From Psychrosphaera sp. F3M07 (GTDB taxonomy: Bacteria > Pseudomonadota > Gammaproteobacteria > Enterobacterales > Alteromonadaceae): a DNA stretch of 60,321 nucleotides. The DNA lies in assembly GCF_018860345.1 (NCBI RefSeq), contig NZ_JAHKPJ010000003.1:30678-90998 (forward strand), given 5' to 3'. Positions 18,088 to 29,187 of this stretch are shown here, piece by piece (the stretch's first letter is position 1; each line of letters starts with the position of its first letter). The notes below the pieces were generated by a model that did no database searches, had not been told where the DNA came from, and was given only the letters and a program-made list of their open reading frames with translations. The translations under genes and the position numbers were made by a program.

Positions 18088-18822
18088 TTATACCCATTGG
18101 TTTTTCTTACGACGGGTTAACAACCAACCAACAAACACACCAATAACGATGGCGCCAACATCATATAACTTGGCTAAAATACGTTTGGTTTCGTCACTTT
18201 CTTTAATCGATGCACGTAACGTTTCGCTTTCTTGGGTTGCGGTAATTAATTGCTGGGATAACGCAGCGTTTGTTTCTGTTAACTTAGTAATTTCATCTTC
18301 TAAATTTTTGAGGTCATCGGTAGACACCGAACCTAATTTAGAAATCTTAACATTCAGCTCATCAATTTGCGCGTTTGCTGATGCTAACTTAGCTTTCACT
18401 CCGGCTGTTTTCTCTAACATAGTTGAATCGATCCAACCTGTTTTACCATCTTTTAATTTAATTTCTAACCAGCCAGTACTTTCATCTTTTGACAAAATAG
18501 TGACTTGTTCACTTGCCGCAACTCGAGCAATGATCCGATAGCGGTTACTACTGCCAGAATGGAGGAAAACGAATAGTTGGTCAGTAACGTACATTTGATA
18601 GGGCGTAACTTGCACAATAGAGCTCACAGGTTCTGCAGTTTGCTCAATCGTTGTTGCCACATCGGTTGCAGCTTGAGGTTCATCGTTCGTTTTTTCTGTA
18701 GGAGTGACCGTTTTAGGTGTAGGCTCTGTCGGTTCAACTGTTGGGGTTGCAAATATAAAATTTGATAGTGTTAAACCACAAACTAATATAGTTAAACTCA
18801 GCTTTATTCGTTTCTTATCCAT
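18088..18822 (-). CDS. ygiM: YgiM-type SH3 domain protein
   Basis: 244 residues: signal sequence (1-about 25), a Thr/Pro/Glu-rich linker (26-70), a bacterial SH3 domain (about 75-140; VTDQLFVFLHSGSSNRYRIIARV and GWLEIKLKDGKTGWIDS), a coiled coil (about 145-210) and a C-terminal membrane helix followed by RRKKNQWV. The family is thought to bind the cell wall. In E. coli it lies beside ygiF-glnE just as here, divergently. The precise role is unknown. Confidence 0.88.
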   Translation of the reverse strand: MDKKRIKLSLTILVCGLTLSNFIFATPTVEPTEPTPKTVTPTEKTNDEPQAATDVATTIEQTAEPVSSIVQVTPYQMYVTDQLFVFLHSGSSNRYRIIARVAASEQVTILSKDESTGWLEIKLKDGKTGWIDSTMLEKTAGVKAKLASANAQIDELNVKISKLGSVSTDDLKNLEDEITKLTETNAALSQQLITATQESETLRASIKESDETKRILAKLYDVGAIVIGVFVGWLLTRRKKNQWV

Positions 18823-19033
18823 TGAGAGTATTCTTATTGTTATTCTACGATATTTTTATCCATAATTGATGTTAGGTTTTTACGCATGTTAGTTCAAGTA
18901 CTTATTGCTGCGCAGACCAAAGCAAATAGGTTTTATAACTCATTATGTGGCTTCTAAAATATTGAGTTTACCTTGATGGTTAGGTAACCTGCTCAATACT
19001 TAATTTTTCATCCCACAAGACAAAGACATTTTA

Positions 19034-20593
19034 ATGGAAATTGAATTAAAGTTTTTAGTGTCAACTGACGAAATTTCGTCTTTGAATTCAGCATTAGATA
19101 ATAGTCAGTATCAAATACAATCTAAACCAACCTTATTGTTGTCCAATGCTTATTACGACACCCCGGATAATGCATTACGAGAATGGGACTTTGGTTTGAG
19201 AACTCGGTGTAGTGAAACCCTCGACGGGTCTCGTGCTATGGAGCAAACCATTAAATTGTCAGGTGGCGATATTGGTGGTTTACAACAACGCCCAGAATAT
19301 ACGGAGTCACTACCGAATACCCAAACTGAGTATGTATTTGCCGACTTAACTCTGTTCTCTCCATCAATTTGGCCGTCAGGATTTTTAGCCGAAAAAGTAC
19401 AACCTAAACTGCTCAAAGTATTTGAAACTAATTTTGAAAGGAAAATTTGGCTAATTACCACAGCAAATGGTGCCATTATTGAGTGTGTTTTAGACCAAGG
19501 ACAGGTCGAAGTTACTGATAAAAATGGTCATAGACAGCAAGCTATTTCTGAATTTGAGTTGGAATTACAATCTGGTGACGTGTCAGATCTTATTGAGGTC
19601 GCAACCTACTTAACTTCAAAAGTGAATGCTAAGCTCGGTTATTTAAGTAAAGCGGCTAGGGGTTACATGTTAGCCCAAGAAGTGGTGTTAAAAAGTAAAA
19701 ATTTAGAACCTTGTCGATTAAATAACGATAATCAGTTAGAGCCTGCCTTTATTAAACTGTTAACCAATGCCGTTAATTTTGTGCAACACCATGAAGTGGT
19801 ATTTGCTAATACTAAAACTTTAAAATCATTACGCCGTGTACTCGATGGCATCTCTTTAATTATTCACATATTACAGCTTTTCTCTGAATATTTACCTAAT
19901 AGTCAATGCCAAAAGTTTATCGATTTGTTTAAACAATGGCGTGGCGAACATGGCTGGATTGAAGCCTTTTATCAGCTTGATCAATTAACGGATCGTAAAA
20001 GTCCATACCGCAAAGATATTGATAAAAGTGAGTATTTAAGAACCACTTTAGCCTCAATAAAAATGCCAGAAGATAAAATTGAAAAATCTATTACACAATT
20101 TAGTTCGACTCAATATAACCATCTATTCCTAAGTTTTATTCAATGGATAAACATAAAACAGTGGCGTACAGAGATGCCATTAGAAAGTTTAAAACTGTTA
20201 ACTATTCCTATTTCAGAGTTGTCTGAACATTGGCTGGACTATCACTGGTTATCATTAAAAGAAGCATTAACAGTATTAATAAAACAAGGTAATAATTTAA
20301 ATATTGAATCCGCGTTTTGGCCGTTAACTAAAGTATTGTTAACGGGTGTGTGTGTAGATAGCTTATTTGATAACGATGAACGGAAACTGTTCCGTAGCCA
20401 CTTATTAAACCTAATGGTCGGGTTTGAAGAAACTATTTTATTACAAAAATCCGAACTGATTTTGTCTACTAATGCAGCGGACGATGTCGATGAAAAAGAG
20501 GCAATAAAATGGTTGCAGTCTAAACAGCAAAGCCTACAGATTGCTCTTGATGCATCAGTAACTGCAATAAATAAACTCAAGCCATATTGGTAA
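19034..20593 (+). CDS. ygiF: CYTH-CHAD inorganic triphosphatase, YgiF type
   Basis: 519 residues. The N-terminal CYTH domain (1-about 200) has the metal-binding ExExK motif (MEIELKFLV), FGLRTRCS, and SEFELELQSGD. The C-terminal half is a CHAD helical domain (about 230-500; VFANTKTLKSLRRVLDGI). E. coli YgiF hydrolyses inorganic triphosphate, and CHAD domains bind polyphosphate. It is followed 15 nt later by glnE, so it is co-transcribed as in E. coli. Confidence 0.92.
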   Translation: MEIELKFLVSTDEISSLNSALDNSQYQIQSKPTLLLSNAYYDTPDNALREWDFGLRTRCSETLDGSRAMEQTIKLSGGDIGGLQQRPEYTESLPNTQTEYVFADLTLFSPSIWPSGFLAEKVQPKLLKVFETNFERKIWLITTANGAIIECVLDQGQVEVTDKNGHRQQAISEFELELQSGDVSDLIEVATYLTSKVNAKLGYLSKAARGYMLAQEVVLKSKNLEPCRLNNDNQLEPAFIKLLTNAVNFVQHHEVVFANTKTLKSLRRVLDGISLIIHILQLFSEYLPNSQCQKFIDLFKQWRGEHGWIEAFYQLDQLTDRKSPYRKDIDKSEYLRTTLASIKMPEDKIEKSITQFSSTQYNHLFLSFIQWINIKQWRTEMPLESLKLLTIPISELSEHWLDYHWLSLKEALTVLIKQGNNLNIESAFWPLTKVLLTGVCVDSLFDNDERKLFRSHLLNLMVGFEETILLQKSELILSTNAADDVDEKEAIKWLQSKQQSLQIALDASVTAINKLKPYW

Positions 20594-20608
20594 AATACAC
20601 AGCGGTTA

Positions 20609-23458
20609 ATGATGGATTTTATTTTGGAAAAGCAAATGGAAAACCTACCTAAAGAGTTAATGACGTTGGCTGAATCTCGGCTCAGTTCTTTATTATTAAA
20701 ATGGCCAGAGATTCAACCTACAGATGTAGGAACTGAGATAACAAACATATTGTTAGCTCATAGCGAATTTATTTACCAATCTTGCCAACGATACTCTCAT
20801 TTAGCTGAATACTTCTTAACGTTGAATTCACCGGGTGAACTGTTAACCAAAATCCCTTTTCTTGAGCAGTCGGTGTTGTCTCTGGATGAACACAGCTTCG
20901 TACAAAAATTAAGAAGTTTCAGACAGTGGGTTATGTCTGTGATTGCAGCTAAAGATTTCTTGAAATTACAATCCATTGAAACAACAATGGATGAATTATC
21001 AGCATTGGCGGATCAATTTTATACGTTAGCTCGTGAGTGGGTTAAACACCAAATGGCGCCTCGTTGGGGAGTAGCGCTGGATACTCATGGTAAAGAAATT
21101 ATATTAATTGCGCTTGGGATGGGAAAACTTGGTGGCAAAGAACTGAACTTTTCATCCGATATCGATTTAATATTTTGTTATGCTCAAAAAGGCCAAACGA
21201 GCACAGGTCGCAGAAGTGAAGATTACCAAATCTATTTCACTAAAATGGCACAAAAAATCATCCAACTTTTGGACTCTGTCACTGCTGACGGCAGAGTATT
21301 TAGAGTTGATATGCGCTTACGACCGTTTGGCGATAGTGGACCACTTGTCAGTAGTTTTGACGCTTTAGAAGATTATTATCAAGATCAAGGCAGAGAGTGG
21401 GAACGTTATGCTTTATTAAAAGCAAGGCCATTAGGGGTAAGTACAGACATAACCAACTCGGAACTAACTCAGCAACAATTATTAATGCAAGTGTTAAAAC
21501 CCTTTGTTTATCGTCGTTATATCGATTACAGCGTTATTGATGCCCTTAGAAAAATGAAACGTCAGATCCAACAAGAAGTGAAACGTAGAAATTTAACACT
21601 AAACATCAAGTTAGGTGAGGGCGGTATTCGTGAAGCTGAGTTTATTGTCCAAGCATTACAAATGTTACGTGGCGGTAAAGATCCACAGTTACAAAAACAA
21701 AGTTTATTAAAAACCTTACCAGAACTCGTGGCGTTATCGGTTTTTAGTGAGGAAGAATCACAACAACTAAGAACTAGCTACTTATGGCTGCGTCAGTGTG
21801 AACAATACCTTCAAGCGTTTTCAGACGAACAAACTCAAACACTTCCACAAGATATAGTTAAACAGTTAAGTTTAGTCACACTGTTCGGGTTAGCTGATTG
21901 GACGGAATTTTTAACAACGTTTGAACACCACAGCCAAAACATTAACCATATATTTGTGAATGTTATAGGTGAAGCGCCACAAGATTCTGCAAAACAAGAA
22001 GATCACCTTATTAATAAATGGCGAGATATTTGGTTACTAAAAGATGAAATGGCCGAAAACCAAGACGATAATATTGTGATTCAAGGTTTAAAAGAAGATC
22101 TAACCAATGTTGTAAGCGGAGGGCGTGGCCAAGATAAACTAGATTTATTAATGCCTTTACTATTTGCTGAGTGTGAATCACAAAAAATTCAACTAAATCA
22201 GGCGACTGCCGTATTTAACTTAGTTAAAAAAATAGCGTCAAGGACCACTTACTTAGAGTTACTAGTAGAAAATCAGGGGGCAAGAACTCAGTTGGTTAAG
22301 TTAGTTACCTCTTGTCATTTTATTGGTAAAGAGTTAACAAAATTTCCGCTGTTGTTGGATTTATTAATTGACCCTAAATTACTATATTCACCTGCGGAGT
22401 TATCTAGTTATCATTCTGATTTAAGACGAAATTTACTGCGAGTCGAGCCGGATGATTTAGAGTTACAAATGGAAGTGTTACGTCAATTTAAGTTATCGAA
22501 CCAATTGGCAATTGCCGCTTGTGACGTACAAGGTGTAATGGATTTAATGCAAGTGAGCGATCACTTAACTGAATTGGCCAGTGTTTGTTTATATTTTGCA
22601 GTAGAAATAGCCTGGACTCAGATGGTTGCTAAGTACGGATATCCTGTTGGAAGTTCGATAGATAATAAAAACTTTGGCGTAATAGGTTACGGCAAGTTAG
22701 GGGGATACGAATTAGGTTATGGTTCAGATCTCGATATCGTATTTGTGCATAACTGTGATAGTTCACTACCAACCGATGGTAAAAAGCCAATTGATTCTAG
22801 ACAGTTTTATTTAAAGTTAGCACAACGAATTATGCATATTTTCACCACTAGAACCTTGTCCGGTGAACTGTATGAAGTAGATACTCGTTTAAGGCCTTCT
22901 GGCGCTTCGGGCTTGTTAGCAATCAACATAGAAACCTTTGCCCAATATCAACAAACAGAAGCGTGGACTTGGGAGCATCAGGCTTTAGTTCGAGCAAGAT
23001 ATATTATTGGGGATGACTCGTTAGGCGAGCGGTTTAATCAAATTCGTAGTGATATATTAACTACCAATCGAGATGTTGAAGCACTTAAACAAGAGATAGC
23101 TTCAATGCGGGTTAAGATGTATGAAAATTTGAATAAAGAAAAAGATGGTTTATTTGATTTAAAACAATCACGCGGCGGTATTGCTGACATTGAATTTATT
23201 AGTCAGTTATTAGTGTTATCAAAAAGCAAAGAGTACCCTGAATTAACGCAGCTGCCTGATAATGTCAGAGTATTACAATTAGCTAGCCAATTGGATTTAA
23301 TTTCGGTAGAACATTATAAACTATTAGTTGATGCATATTTGTTATGCAGAAGGCTTTATCATAAAGCCTCATTAAACGGGGATGAAAAGTTAATCCTAAT
23401 GAGCGACATCGAACAAAGCCGAGACCAAGTTATTCAAATTTGGCAACGTTTATTCTAA
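20609..23458 (+). CDS. glnE: Glutamine synthetase adenylyltransferase / adenylyl-removing enzyme
   Basis: 949 residues, normal length. It has two nucleotidyltransferase domains. The N-terminal one (GMGKLGGKELNFSSDIDLIF) removes AMP from GlnA, and the C-terminal one (GYGKLGGYELGYGSDLDIVF) adds it. Both keep the paired acidic metal ligands. Activity is set by P-II, encoded by glnB at 14115. ATG at 20609 is used; a second in-frame ATG follows at once (MMDF). The 3' end overlaps the convergent GGDEF gene by 9 nt, with no room for a terminator. Confidence 0.97.
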   Translation: MMDFILEKQMENLPKELMTLAESRLSSLLLKWPEIQPTDVGTEITNILLAHSEFIYQSCQRYSHLAEYFLTLNSPGELLTKIPFLEQSVLSLDEHSFVQKLRSFRQWVMSVIAAKDFLKLQSIETTMDELSALADQFYTLAREWVKHQMAPRWGVALDTHGKEIILIALGMGKLGGKELNFSSDIDLIFCYAQKGQTSTGRRSEDYQIYFTKMAQKIIQLLDSVTADGRVFRVDMRLRPFGDSGPLVSSFDALEDYYQDQGREWERYALLKARPLGVSTDITNSELTQQQLLMQVLKPFVYRRYIDYSVIDALRKMKRQIQQEVKRRNLTLNIKLGEGGIREAEFIVQALQMLRGGKDPQLQKQSLLKTLPELVALSVFSEEESQQLRTSYLWLRQCEQYLQAFSDEQTQTLPQDIVKQLSLVTLFGLADWTEFLTTFEHHSQNINHIFVNVIGEAPQDSAKQEDHLINKWRDIWLLKDEMAENQDDNIVIQGLKEDLTNVVSGGRGQDKLDLLMPLLFAECESQKIQLNQATAVFNLVKKIASRTTYLELLVENQGARTQLVKLVTSCHFIGKELTKFPLLLDLLIDPKLLYSPAELSSYHSDLRRNLLRVEPDDLELQMEVLRQFKLSNQLAIAACDVQGVMDLMQVSDHLTELASVCLYFAVEIAWTQMVAKYGYPVGSSIDNKNFGVIGYGKLGGYELGYGSDLDIVFVHNCDSSLPTDGKKPIDSRQFYLKLAQRIMHIFTTRTLSGELYEVDTRLRPSGASGLLAINIETFAQYQQTEAWTWEHQALVRARYIIGDDSLGERFNQIRSDILTTNRDVEALKQEIASMRVKMYENLNKEKDGLFDLKQSRGGIADIEFISQLLVLSKSKEYPELTQLPDNVRVLQLASQLDLISVEHYKLLVDAYLLCRRLYHKASLNGDEKLILMSDIEQSRDQVIQIWQRLF

Positions 23459-24640
23459 CCGTTCTTGGTTTAACATTAAGTCTTCTGTGAATTGTTTTAC
23501 TTGATTTTTACCATGCTCTTTAGCGAAATATAACGCTCGATCTGAATGAATAATAGTGGTGTTTAGTGGTTCACTTTTATCAAATGTGGCCACGCCAAAA
23601 CTAGCCGTATACCGAACATCACATATGTGTGATGGGATGATGGTTTGCATTATTTCGAGCCTAATCCGTTCGGCTAGTTCGTTCGCCCCTTTTTGATCGG
23701 TATAAGGCAACAACAAACAAAACTCTTCGCCACCAAACCTTGCGGTGATATCGGTATCCCGTGTTAATTTTTTTATAATTGAAGCAAAGTTAGCGATAAC
23801 CTGATCTCCAAGATCATGACCAAATACATCATTGATGAATTTAAAATCATCAATGTCACCCATAATAACCGCAACCTCGAAACCTTCACGTTTTGCCATT
23901 TTGACTATTTGGTCTGAATTTACAAAAAAGTGACGTCGATTTAATAAGCCTGTTAAGAAATCGATACTTGATTCTTTTTGGTATAAGTCAGCCACTTCCG
24001 ATAAAAACATGATCAACGTTGAGCCAAATAAAATCATGATCACTAAAGTAATCGCAATGGTAATAGCAAAAAGATAATGAATTTGATTGTTTAACACCAA
24101 GATAGCAATGATTAAAATGCTAAGGATTAACATCGTTAGTTTTATTGAGTTAATTGCTAATTTTTCACCAGGTGAAGGTTGTTTAGGGATACGTGCGATA
24201 TAAGGAATAATAGTGAAAAGGATAATGTTGATAGCAAACATAGTAACTATCATTCTTGCTAATTGCGATTTGTCGACAAAGTGAAATAAACACAGGTTTA
24301 TTGATGTACATATCAATAAAACTAATAAAATGGGTTTCTCTAATAAAATGCGCTTTTGTTTTGGATGGCGACTTTTAAACGCGGCTTTTAAATAAGCAAA
24401 AGCCATAAGAAATAAAGTGTTATTGATCACAACTAATAGAGTGTTTTGTCTGGTAAGAGTTAAGCTAAAAACAACAAATGCGGTCGCAAATAATAAAAAG
24501 AATAATGATAAGTATTTATCAGCATCAATATTATGTTCTACCTGTCTTAATGGTCTAAGGAAATAAAACGTTGAGGCGACCAGACTTATCATAATCATGA
24601 TAGAAGCATAGGTTATTTTGGTTATTACAAAGGTACTCAA
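23450..24640 (-). CDS. Membrane-bound diguanylate cyclase
   Basis: 396 residues from a TTG start with AAGG about 9 nt upstream. The N-terminal half (about 10-215) contains six to seven hydrophobic helices, and a GGDEF domain follows (about 225-390). The active loop GGEEF and I-site RDTD five residues before it are intact, so it should make c-di-GMP with product inhibition. It is encoded 23 nt after a TPR-protein gene on the same strand. A start at Met15 or Met17 is possible. Confidence 0.9.
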   Translation of the reverse strand: MSTFVITKITYASIMIMISLVASTFYFLRPLRQVEHNIDADKYLSLFFLLFATAFVVFSLTLTRQNTLLVVINNTLFLMAFAYLKAAFKSRHPKQKRILLEKPILLVLLICTSINLCLFHFVDKSQLARMIVTMFAINIILFTIIPYIARIPKQPSPGEKLAINSIKLTMLILSILIIAILVLNNQIHYLFAITIAITLVIMILFGSTLIMFLSEVADLYQKESSIDFLTGLLNRRHFFVNSDQIVKMAKREGFEVAVIMGDIDDFKFINDVFGHDLGDQVIANFASIIKKLTRDTDITARFGGEEFCLLLPYTDQKGANELAERIRLEIMQTIIPSHICDVRYTASFGVATFDKSEPLNTTIIHSDRALYFAKEHGKNQVKQFTEDLMLNQERLE

Positions 24641-24663
24641 ATCAACTGCCTTAAGTGAATAGT

Positions 24664-25629
24664 TTAGTTGTGTTTATTACTGATTTTTAATTGTAATTCT
24701 TTTACATATTTTGACAGGTTAGTTTCTAGAGTCCTTCCTTTTAAATGACCTAAAGTTCGATGGACGAGCTCTATTTGATTTAAATTGAAATAAATGTCAG
24801 CCATCTGATAATAACAAAATAGTTCGACAATCTCATCTTTGGCATTAATTGCGGCCTGTTTTGCTAATTCAAATTCTTTTAAAGCTTTATCGAAGAACTC
24901 CAACTTTTGGTAGGCTCTTGCAACGTTATAAATGGAAACCGATAGTTGTTGCAGGTCAACTCCCTGACGAGCCCAAAATAAGCCTGTTTGGTAAGCTTGT
25001 AGTGATTCGACATGTTTATCAAGCCTGGCATAGGTATGACCGATATTGCCATACAGCTCTCGATTAAAAATAGGGTCATAAGAATTGTGAAACTTTTCTC
25101 TTAGTGATTCTAAAGTTGATAAAGCATTTAATAATTTTTCAGTATAAGCAGCCTCGTTATCTGAAAGCAGCTCTAATTTAGCATGGTACAACTTTAGGTT
25201 TACTAAAGAGATAATCTTTCTGGGATCCGGGTATGTCTCAGTTACTTGTTCAATTAAATTAAATACAATTTCAGAATAATGTTCCGCGGATTCAAATTCT
25301 TTATAAAAATAGGCGTTTTTAGCTAAATATAAGTAAGCGGTGATTTGAAATACAATTGGTGCAGCATCAACGGGGTGCAGATCAGCTAACACGGCCCGTT
25401 GTTTTTCTGTTTGTTGTAAAACAAATAAACTTTCTAATTCATATAGTTTGAGTTTATACCAAGCATTGGAACGAGGCCTTAACTTAGCTAATTCATCAGG
25501 TAAAAGCTCTAGGCAAGAGGAAGCTTGAGAAGCACACACTTTATGAATATTGTTTGTGTTTTTAGCTTGGGATTGTTGAGTGATGTTCATGATAAGAAAT
25601 AAAATAAGAACAATAGCCTGACTTTTCAT
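24664..25629 (-). CDS. Exported TPR protein paired with a diguanylate cyclase
   Basis: 321 residues. A signal peptide (1-22, QSQA cleavage region) is followed by helical repeats; the clearest TPR is near residues 195-265 (YGNIGHTYARLDKHVESLQAYQTG and VARAYQKLEFFDKALKEFE). Two N-terminal cysteines (KVCASQASSC) could form a disulfide. It is first in an operon with a membrane GGDEF protein, so it may be a periplasmic sensor or ligand for that enzyme. This pairing is inferred. Confidence 0.75.
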   Translation of the reverse strand: MKSQAIVLILFLIMNITQQSQAKNTNNIHKVCASQASSCLELLPDELAKLRPRSNAWYKLKLYELESLFVLQQTEKQRAVLADLHPVDAAPIVFQITAYLYLAKNAYFYKEFESAEHYSEIVFNLIEQVTETYPDPRKIISLVNLKLYHAKLELLSDNEAAYTEKLLNALSTLESLREKFHNSYDPIFNRELYGNIGHTYARLDKHVESLQAYQTGLFWARQGVDLQQLSVSIYNVARAYQKLEFFDKALKEFELAKQAAINAKDEIVELFCYYQMADIYFNLNQIELVHRTLGHLKGRTLETNLSKYVKELQLKISNKHN

Positions 25630-25814
25630 TATTTACCTATAAGTCTTACTATTAATATATTTGAAGGTTGAAAATAAACCATAGTTACAGCGCTGTAATA
25701 TCTTACCAAGTATGTATTTATAACATTCATTGAGCACAAAGTTTATAAAAACCATGAAAAAATGGAAACATCAGTAAAAATTTACATATTTTTGTAAAAA
25801 AAATTAAAAATTGA

Positions 25815-25842
25815 GTTGAAAAGCATTCACATAACCCCACTT
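25815..25842 (+). promoter_or_regulatory. Sigma-32 (heat-shock) promoter of dnaK
   Basis: GTTGAAA (25815-25821), a 13-nt spacer and CCCCACTT (25835-25842) match the RpoH consensus CTTGAAA/CCCCATNT with one mismatch in each element. It lies about 50 nt before dnaK. Confidence 0.85.
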
Positions 25843-25893
25843 AGTTAGCAAGAAAATTTAAACCCCTATTAACTGAATTTTGGAGAGTATCCC

Positions 25894-27819
25894 ATGGGTA
25901 GAATGATTGGTATAGATTTAGGTACAACTAACTCTTGTGTTGCAGTATTAGATGGTGATACACCACGCGTAATTGAAAATGCGGAAGGTGATCGTACAAC
26001 ACCTTCTATCATTGCTTATACAGAAGACGGTGAAATACTTGTTGGTCAACCAGCAAAACGTCAAGCAGTGACAAACCCGACAAATACATTATTCGCTATC
26101 AAGCGTTTAATTGGTCGTCGTTGGGAAGATAAAGAAGTACAACGTGACATCGACATCATGCCTTTTAAAATTGTTAAAGCTGACAATGGTGATGCATGGG
26201 TTGAAGTTAAAAACGAAAAAATGGCTGCACCTCAAGTTTCTGCTGAAGTTCTTAAGAAAATGAAAAAGACAGCAGAAGATTACCTTGGTGAAGCCGTAAC
26301 TTCTGCAGTAATCACTGTACCAGCATATTTCAATGACTCACAACGTCAAGCAACTAAAGACGCTGGCCGTATTGCTGGTTTAGATGTTAAACGTATTATC
26401 AACGAACCAACTGCGGCAGCATTAGCATACGGTCTTGGTAAAAAAGGCGGCGACAATATCGTTGCTGTATACGACTTAGGTGGTGGTACATTTGATATCT
26501 CTATCATCGAAATTGATGAAGTAGATGGCGAGCAAACTTTTGAAGTACTAGCAACAAATGGTGACACTCACTTAGGTGGTGAAGATTTTGATAACCGTGT
26601 TATCAACTACTTAGTTGAAGAATTCAAAAAAGAGCAAGGTGTTAATCTTAAAAATGATCCTCTTGCTATGCAACGTGTTAAAGAAGCGGCAGAAAAAGCA
26701 AAAATTGAATTATCTTCAGCTCAAAACACAGAAGTAAACTTACCATATGTCACAGCGGATGCTTCTGGTCCTAAACACATGAACATCAAATTGACTCGTG
26801 CAAAATTAGAGTCTCTTGTTGAAGATATGATCAACGCGACTTTAGAGCCGTTAAAATTAGCGCTTAAAGATGCAGACCTATCAGTAAGTGATGTCAATGA
26901 CATCATCTTAGTTGGTGGTCAAACACGTATGCCTAAAGTACAAGCGGTTGTTTCTGAATTTTTCGGTAAAGAACCTCGTAAAGATGTAAACCCTGACGAA
27001 GCGGTAGCCGTAGGTGCTGCTATCCAAGCTGGTGTTTTATCTGGTGACGTAAAAGACGTATTATTATTAGACGTAACACCTTTATCTCTAGGTATTGAGA
27101 CTATGGGTGGCGTAATGACTGCAGTAATCGAGAAAAACACAACGATTCCTACAAAACAGTCACAAACATTCTCAACTGCTGAAGATAACCAAGCAGCCGT
27201 AACAATCCATGTGTTACAAGGTGAGCGTAAACAAGCAGCAAGTAATAAATCTCTAGGTCAATTTAACTTAGAAGGTATACGTGCAGCACAACGCGGTACG
27301 CCTCAAATTGAAGTGACATTTGACGTAGACGCTGATGGTATCTTACACGTATCTGCAAAAGATAAAGACACTGGTAAAGAGCAGAAGATCACAATCCAAG
27401 CATCTTCAGGTTTATCAGATGACGAAATCGAAGCAATGGTTCGTGACGCAGAAGCAAATGCAGAAGAAGATAAAAAGTTTGCAGACTTAGCTCAAGCTCG
27501 TAATCAAGCTGATGGTCTAGCACATGCGACTGAAAAACAAATCACTGAAGCCGGTGACGACTTACCAGCTGAAGACAAAGAAGCAATTGAAAAAGCAATT
27601 TCAGATCTTAAAGATGCATCTAAGTCAGGTTCAAAAGAAGATATCGAAGCTAAATCTCAAGCGCTTATGGAAGCGTCTCAAAAGTTAGTTGAAATCGCAC
27701 AAGCGAAAGCCGGTGCTCAACAAGCTGGTCCAGATGCAGGCGCTGAACAAGCTCAATCTGCACAAGATGATGATGTAGTAGATGCAGAGTTTGAAGAAGT
27801 GAACGACGATAAGAAATAA
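25894..27819 (+). CDS. dnaK: Chaperone DnaK (Hsp70)
   Basis: 641 residues. The ATPase domain begins [21 protein letters not shown] and contains [34 protein letters not shown] and [13 protein letters not shown]. The linker [16 protein letters not shown] joins the substrate-binding domain, and the tail ends [17 protein letters not shown], the EEVKD-type motif of proteobacterial DnaK. It works with DnaJ (next gene) and GrpE (not in window). The promoter is sigma-32 type. Confidence 0.99.
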   Translation: MGRMIGIDLGTTNSCVAVLDGDTPRVIENAEGDRTTPSIIAYTEDGEILVGQPAKRQAVTNPTNTLFAIKRLIGRRWEDKEVQRDIDIMPFKIVKADNGDAWVEVKNEKMAAPQVSAEVLKKMKKTAEDYLGEAVTSAVITVPAYFNDSQRQATKDAGRIAGLDVKRIINEPTAAALAYGLGKKGGDNIVAVYDLGGGTFDISIIEIDEVDGEQTFEVLATNGDTHLGGEDFDNRVINYLVEEFKKEQGVNLKNDPLAMQRVKEAAEKAKIELSSAQNTEVNLPYVTADASGPKHMNIKLTRAKLESLVEDMINATLEPLKLALKDADLSVSDVNDIILVGGQTRMPKVQAVVSEFFGKEPRKDVNPDEAVAVGAAIQAGVLSGDVKDVLLLDVTPLSLGIETMGGVMTAVIEKNTTIPTKQSQTFSTAEDNQAAVTIHVLQGERKQAASNKSLGQFNLEGIRAAQRGTPQIEVTFDVDADGILHVSAKDKDTGKEQKITIQASSGLSDDEIEAMVRDAEANAEEDKKFADLAQARNQADGLAHATEKQITEAGDDLPAEDKEAIEKAISDLKDASKSGSKEDIEAKSQALMEASQKLVEIAQAKAGAQQAGPDAGAEQAQSAQDDDVVDAEFEEVNDDKK

Positions 27820-27853
27820 TTTATATCGTCCTATTTGACTCCATGTCGTTGTC

Positions 27854-27982
27854 GGAAGTGCTCAGGTGGTAAACCACATTGCGCGCTTCCTCCTAGACCT
27901 GAAGCCAACTAGAACATCTAAATCCTTCTTAGTATTAAGATCATGATTTAGTTAAAATATTACACATGGGCGGATTCCGCCC
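27854..27982 (+). other. Structured dnaK-dnaJ intercistronic region
   Basis: The 206-nt gap holds two hairpins. The first is an outer stem GGAAGTGC/GCGCTTCC (27854-27861 with 27883-27890) enclosing GTGG-TAAA-CCAC (27866-27877). The second is GGGCGG-ATT-CCGCCC (27968-27982) followed by TTGTTTGTTTC, which resembles a leaky terminator. They may lower dnaJ relative to dnaK or set an RNase processing site. Confidence 0.6.
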
Positions 27983-28025
27983 TTGTTTGTTTCAAAAATT
28001 TAAAAGCTAAGGTTAATTTTTAGTT

Positions 28026-29168
28026 ATGTCTAAAAGCGATTATTACGAAGTTCTGGGTGTTGATAAAAGCGCAACAGAGCGAGAAATCAAAAAAGCGTAT
28101 AAACGCTTGGCGATGAAATATCACCCCGACCGCACTGAGGGTAATAAAGATTTAGAAGTCAAATTCAAAGAAGTTAAAGAAGCTTACGAAATCTTATCTG
28201 ATGCTGGCAATCGTCAAAAATATGATCAATATGGTCATGCTGCATTTGAACAAGGGCATGGCGGCGGTCACGGCGGATTTGGCGGAGGCGGTGACTTTAG
28301 CGATGTATTTGGTGATGTGTTTGGTGACATCTTTGGTGGCGGAGGTCGTCGCGGAGGTGGTGGTCAACGTCAGCAACGTGGATCAGACTTACGTTATAAC
28401 TTAGAGATGAGTTTAGAAGACGCGGTACGTGGCAAAGAGTTAGAAATCAAAGTACCTACTTGGGTAAGTTGTGAACCTTGTCATGGCAGTGGTGCGAATA
28501 AAGGTTCTAAACCTAAGACATGTTCAACTTGTCATGGTCAAGGTCAAGTTCAGATGCGCCAAGGCTTTTTTGCCGTTCAGCAACCATGTCCAACTTGTAA
28601 AGGACAAGGGCAGATTATTTCTGATCCTTGTAAGTCATGTTATGGCCAAGGCCGTGTTGAAAAGACCAAAACATTATCCGTTAAAATTCCAGCCGGTGTT
28701 GATACAGGCGACAGAATTCGCCTAGCAGGTGAAGGTGAAGCTGGGCCGAATGGTGCCGGCAGCGGTGACTTATTCGTTCAAGTGCATGTTAAAGAACATA
28801 AGATCTTTGAACGTGACGGTACTAACTTATATTGTAATGTCCCAATTGGCTTCACAACGGCAGCCTTAGGTGGCGAGATTGAAGTGCCAACACTGGATGG
28901 TCGCGCTAAACTTAAAGTGCCTGCTGAAACTCAATCGGGTAAAATGTTCCGCTTACGTGGAAAAGGTGTTAAGTCGGTACGCGGTGGCGCTACTGGTGAC
29001 TTGTTATGTAAAGTGGTTATTGAAACGCCTGTTAATCTTAATGACAAACAAAAAGATTTACTAAATCAATTTGAAGAAAGCATGTCAGGTAAAACCTCTA
29101 AATATCGTCCGAAGGAACAAGGTTTCTTCGATGGTGTTAAAAAGTTTTTTGATGACTTAACAAGTTAG
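28026..29168 (+). CDS. dnaJ: Chaperone DnaJ (Hsp40, type I)
   Basis: 380 residues. J domain (1-70) with the HPD tripeptide ([13 protein letters not shown]), a Gly/Phe-rich linker (about 75-125), four zinc-binding CxxCxGxG repeats ([32 protein letters not shown]), then the C-terminal substrate-binding domains. It stimulates DnaK ATPase and delivers clients. It is transcribed from the dnaK promoter through a structured gap, and ends at a terminator. Confidence 0.99.
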   Translation: MSKSDYYEVLGVDKSATEREIKKAYKRLAMKYHPDRTEGNKDLEVKFKEVKEAYEILSDAGNRQKYDQYGHAAFEQGHGGGHGGFGGGGDFSDVFGDVFGDIFGGGGRRGGGGQRQQRGSDLRYNLEMSLEDAVRGKELEIKVPTWVSCEPCHGSGANKGSKPKTCSTCHGQGQVQMRQGFFAVQQPCPTCKGQGQIISDPCKSCYGQGRVEKTKTLSVKIPAGVDTGDRIRLAGEGEAGPNGAGSGDLFVQVHVKEHKIFERDGTNLYCNVPIGFTTAALGGEIEVPTLDGRAKLKVPAETQSGKMFRLRGKGVKSVRGGATGDLLCKVVIETPVNLNDKQKDLLNQFEESMSGKTSKYRPKEQGFFDGVKKFFDDLTS

Positions 29169-29187
29169 AAACTTGTAATTAAATGAG

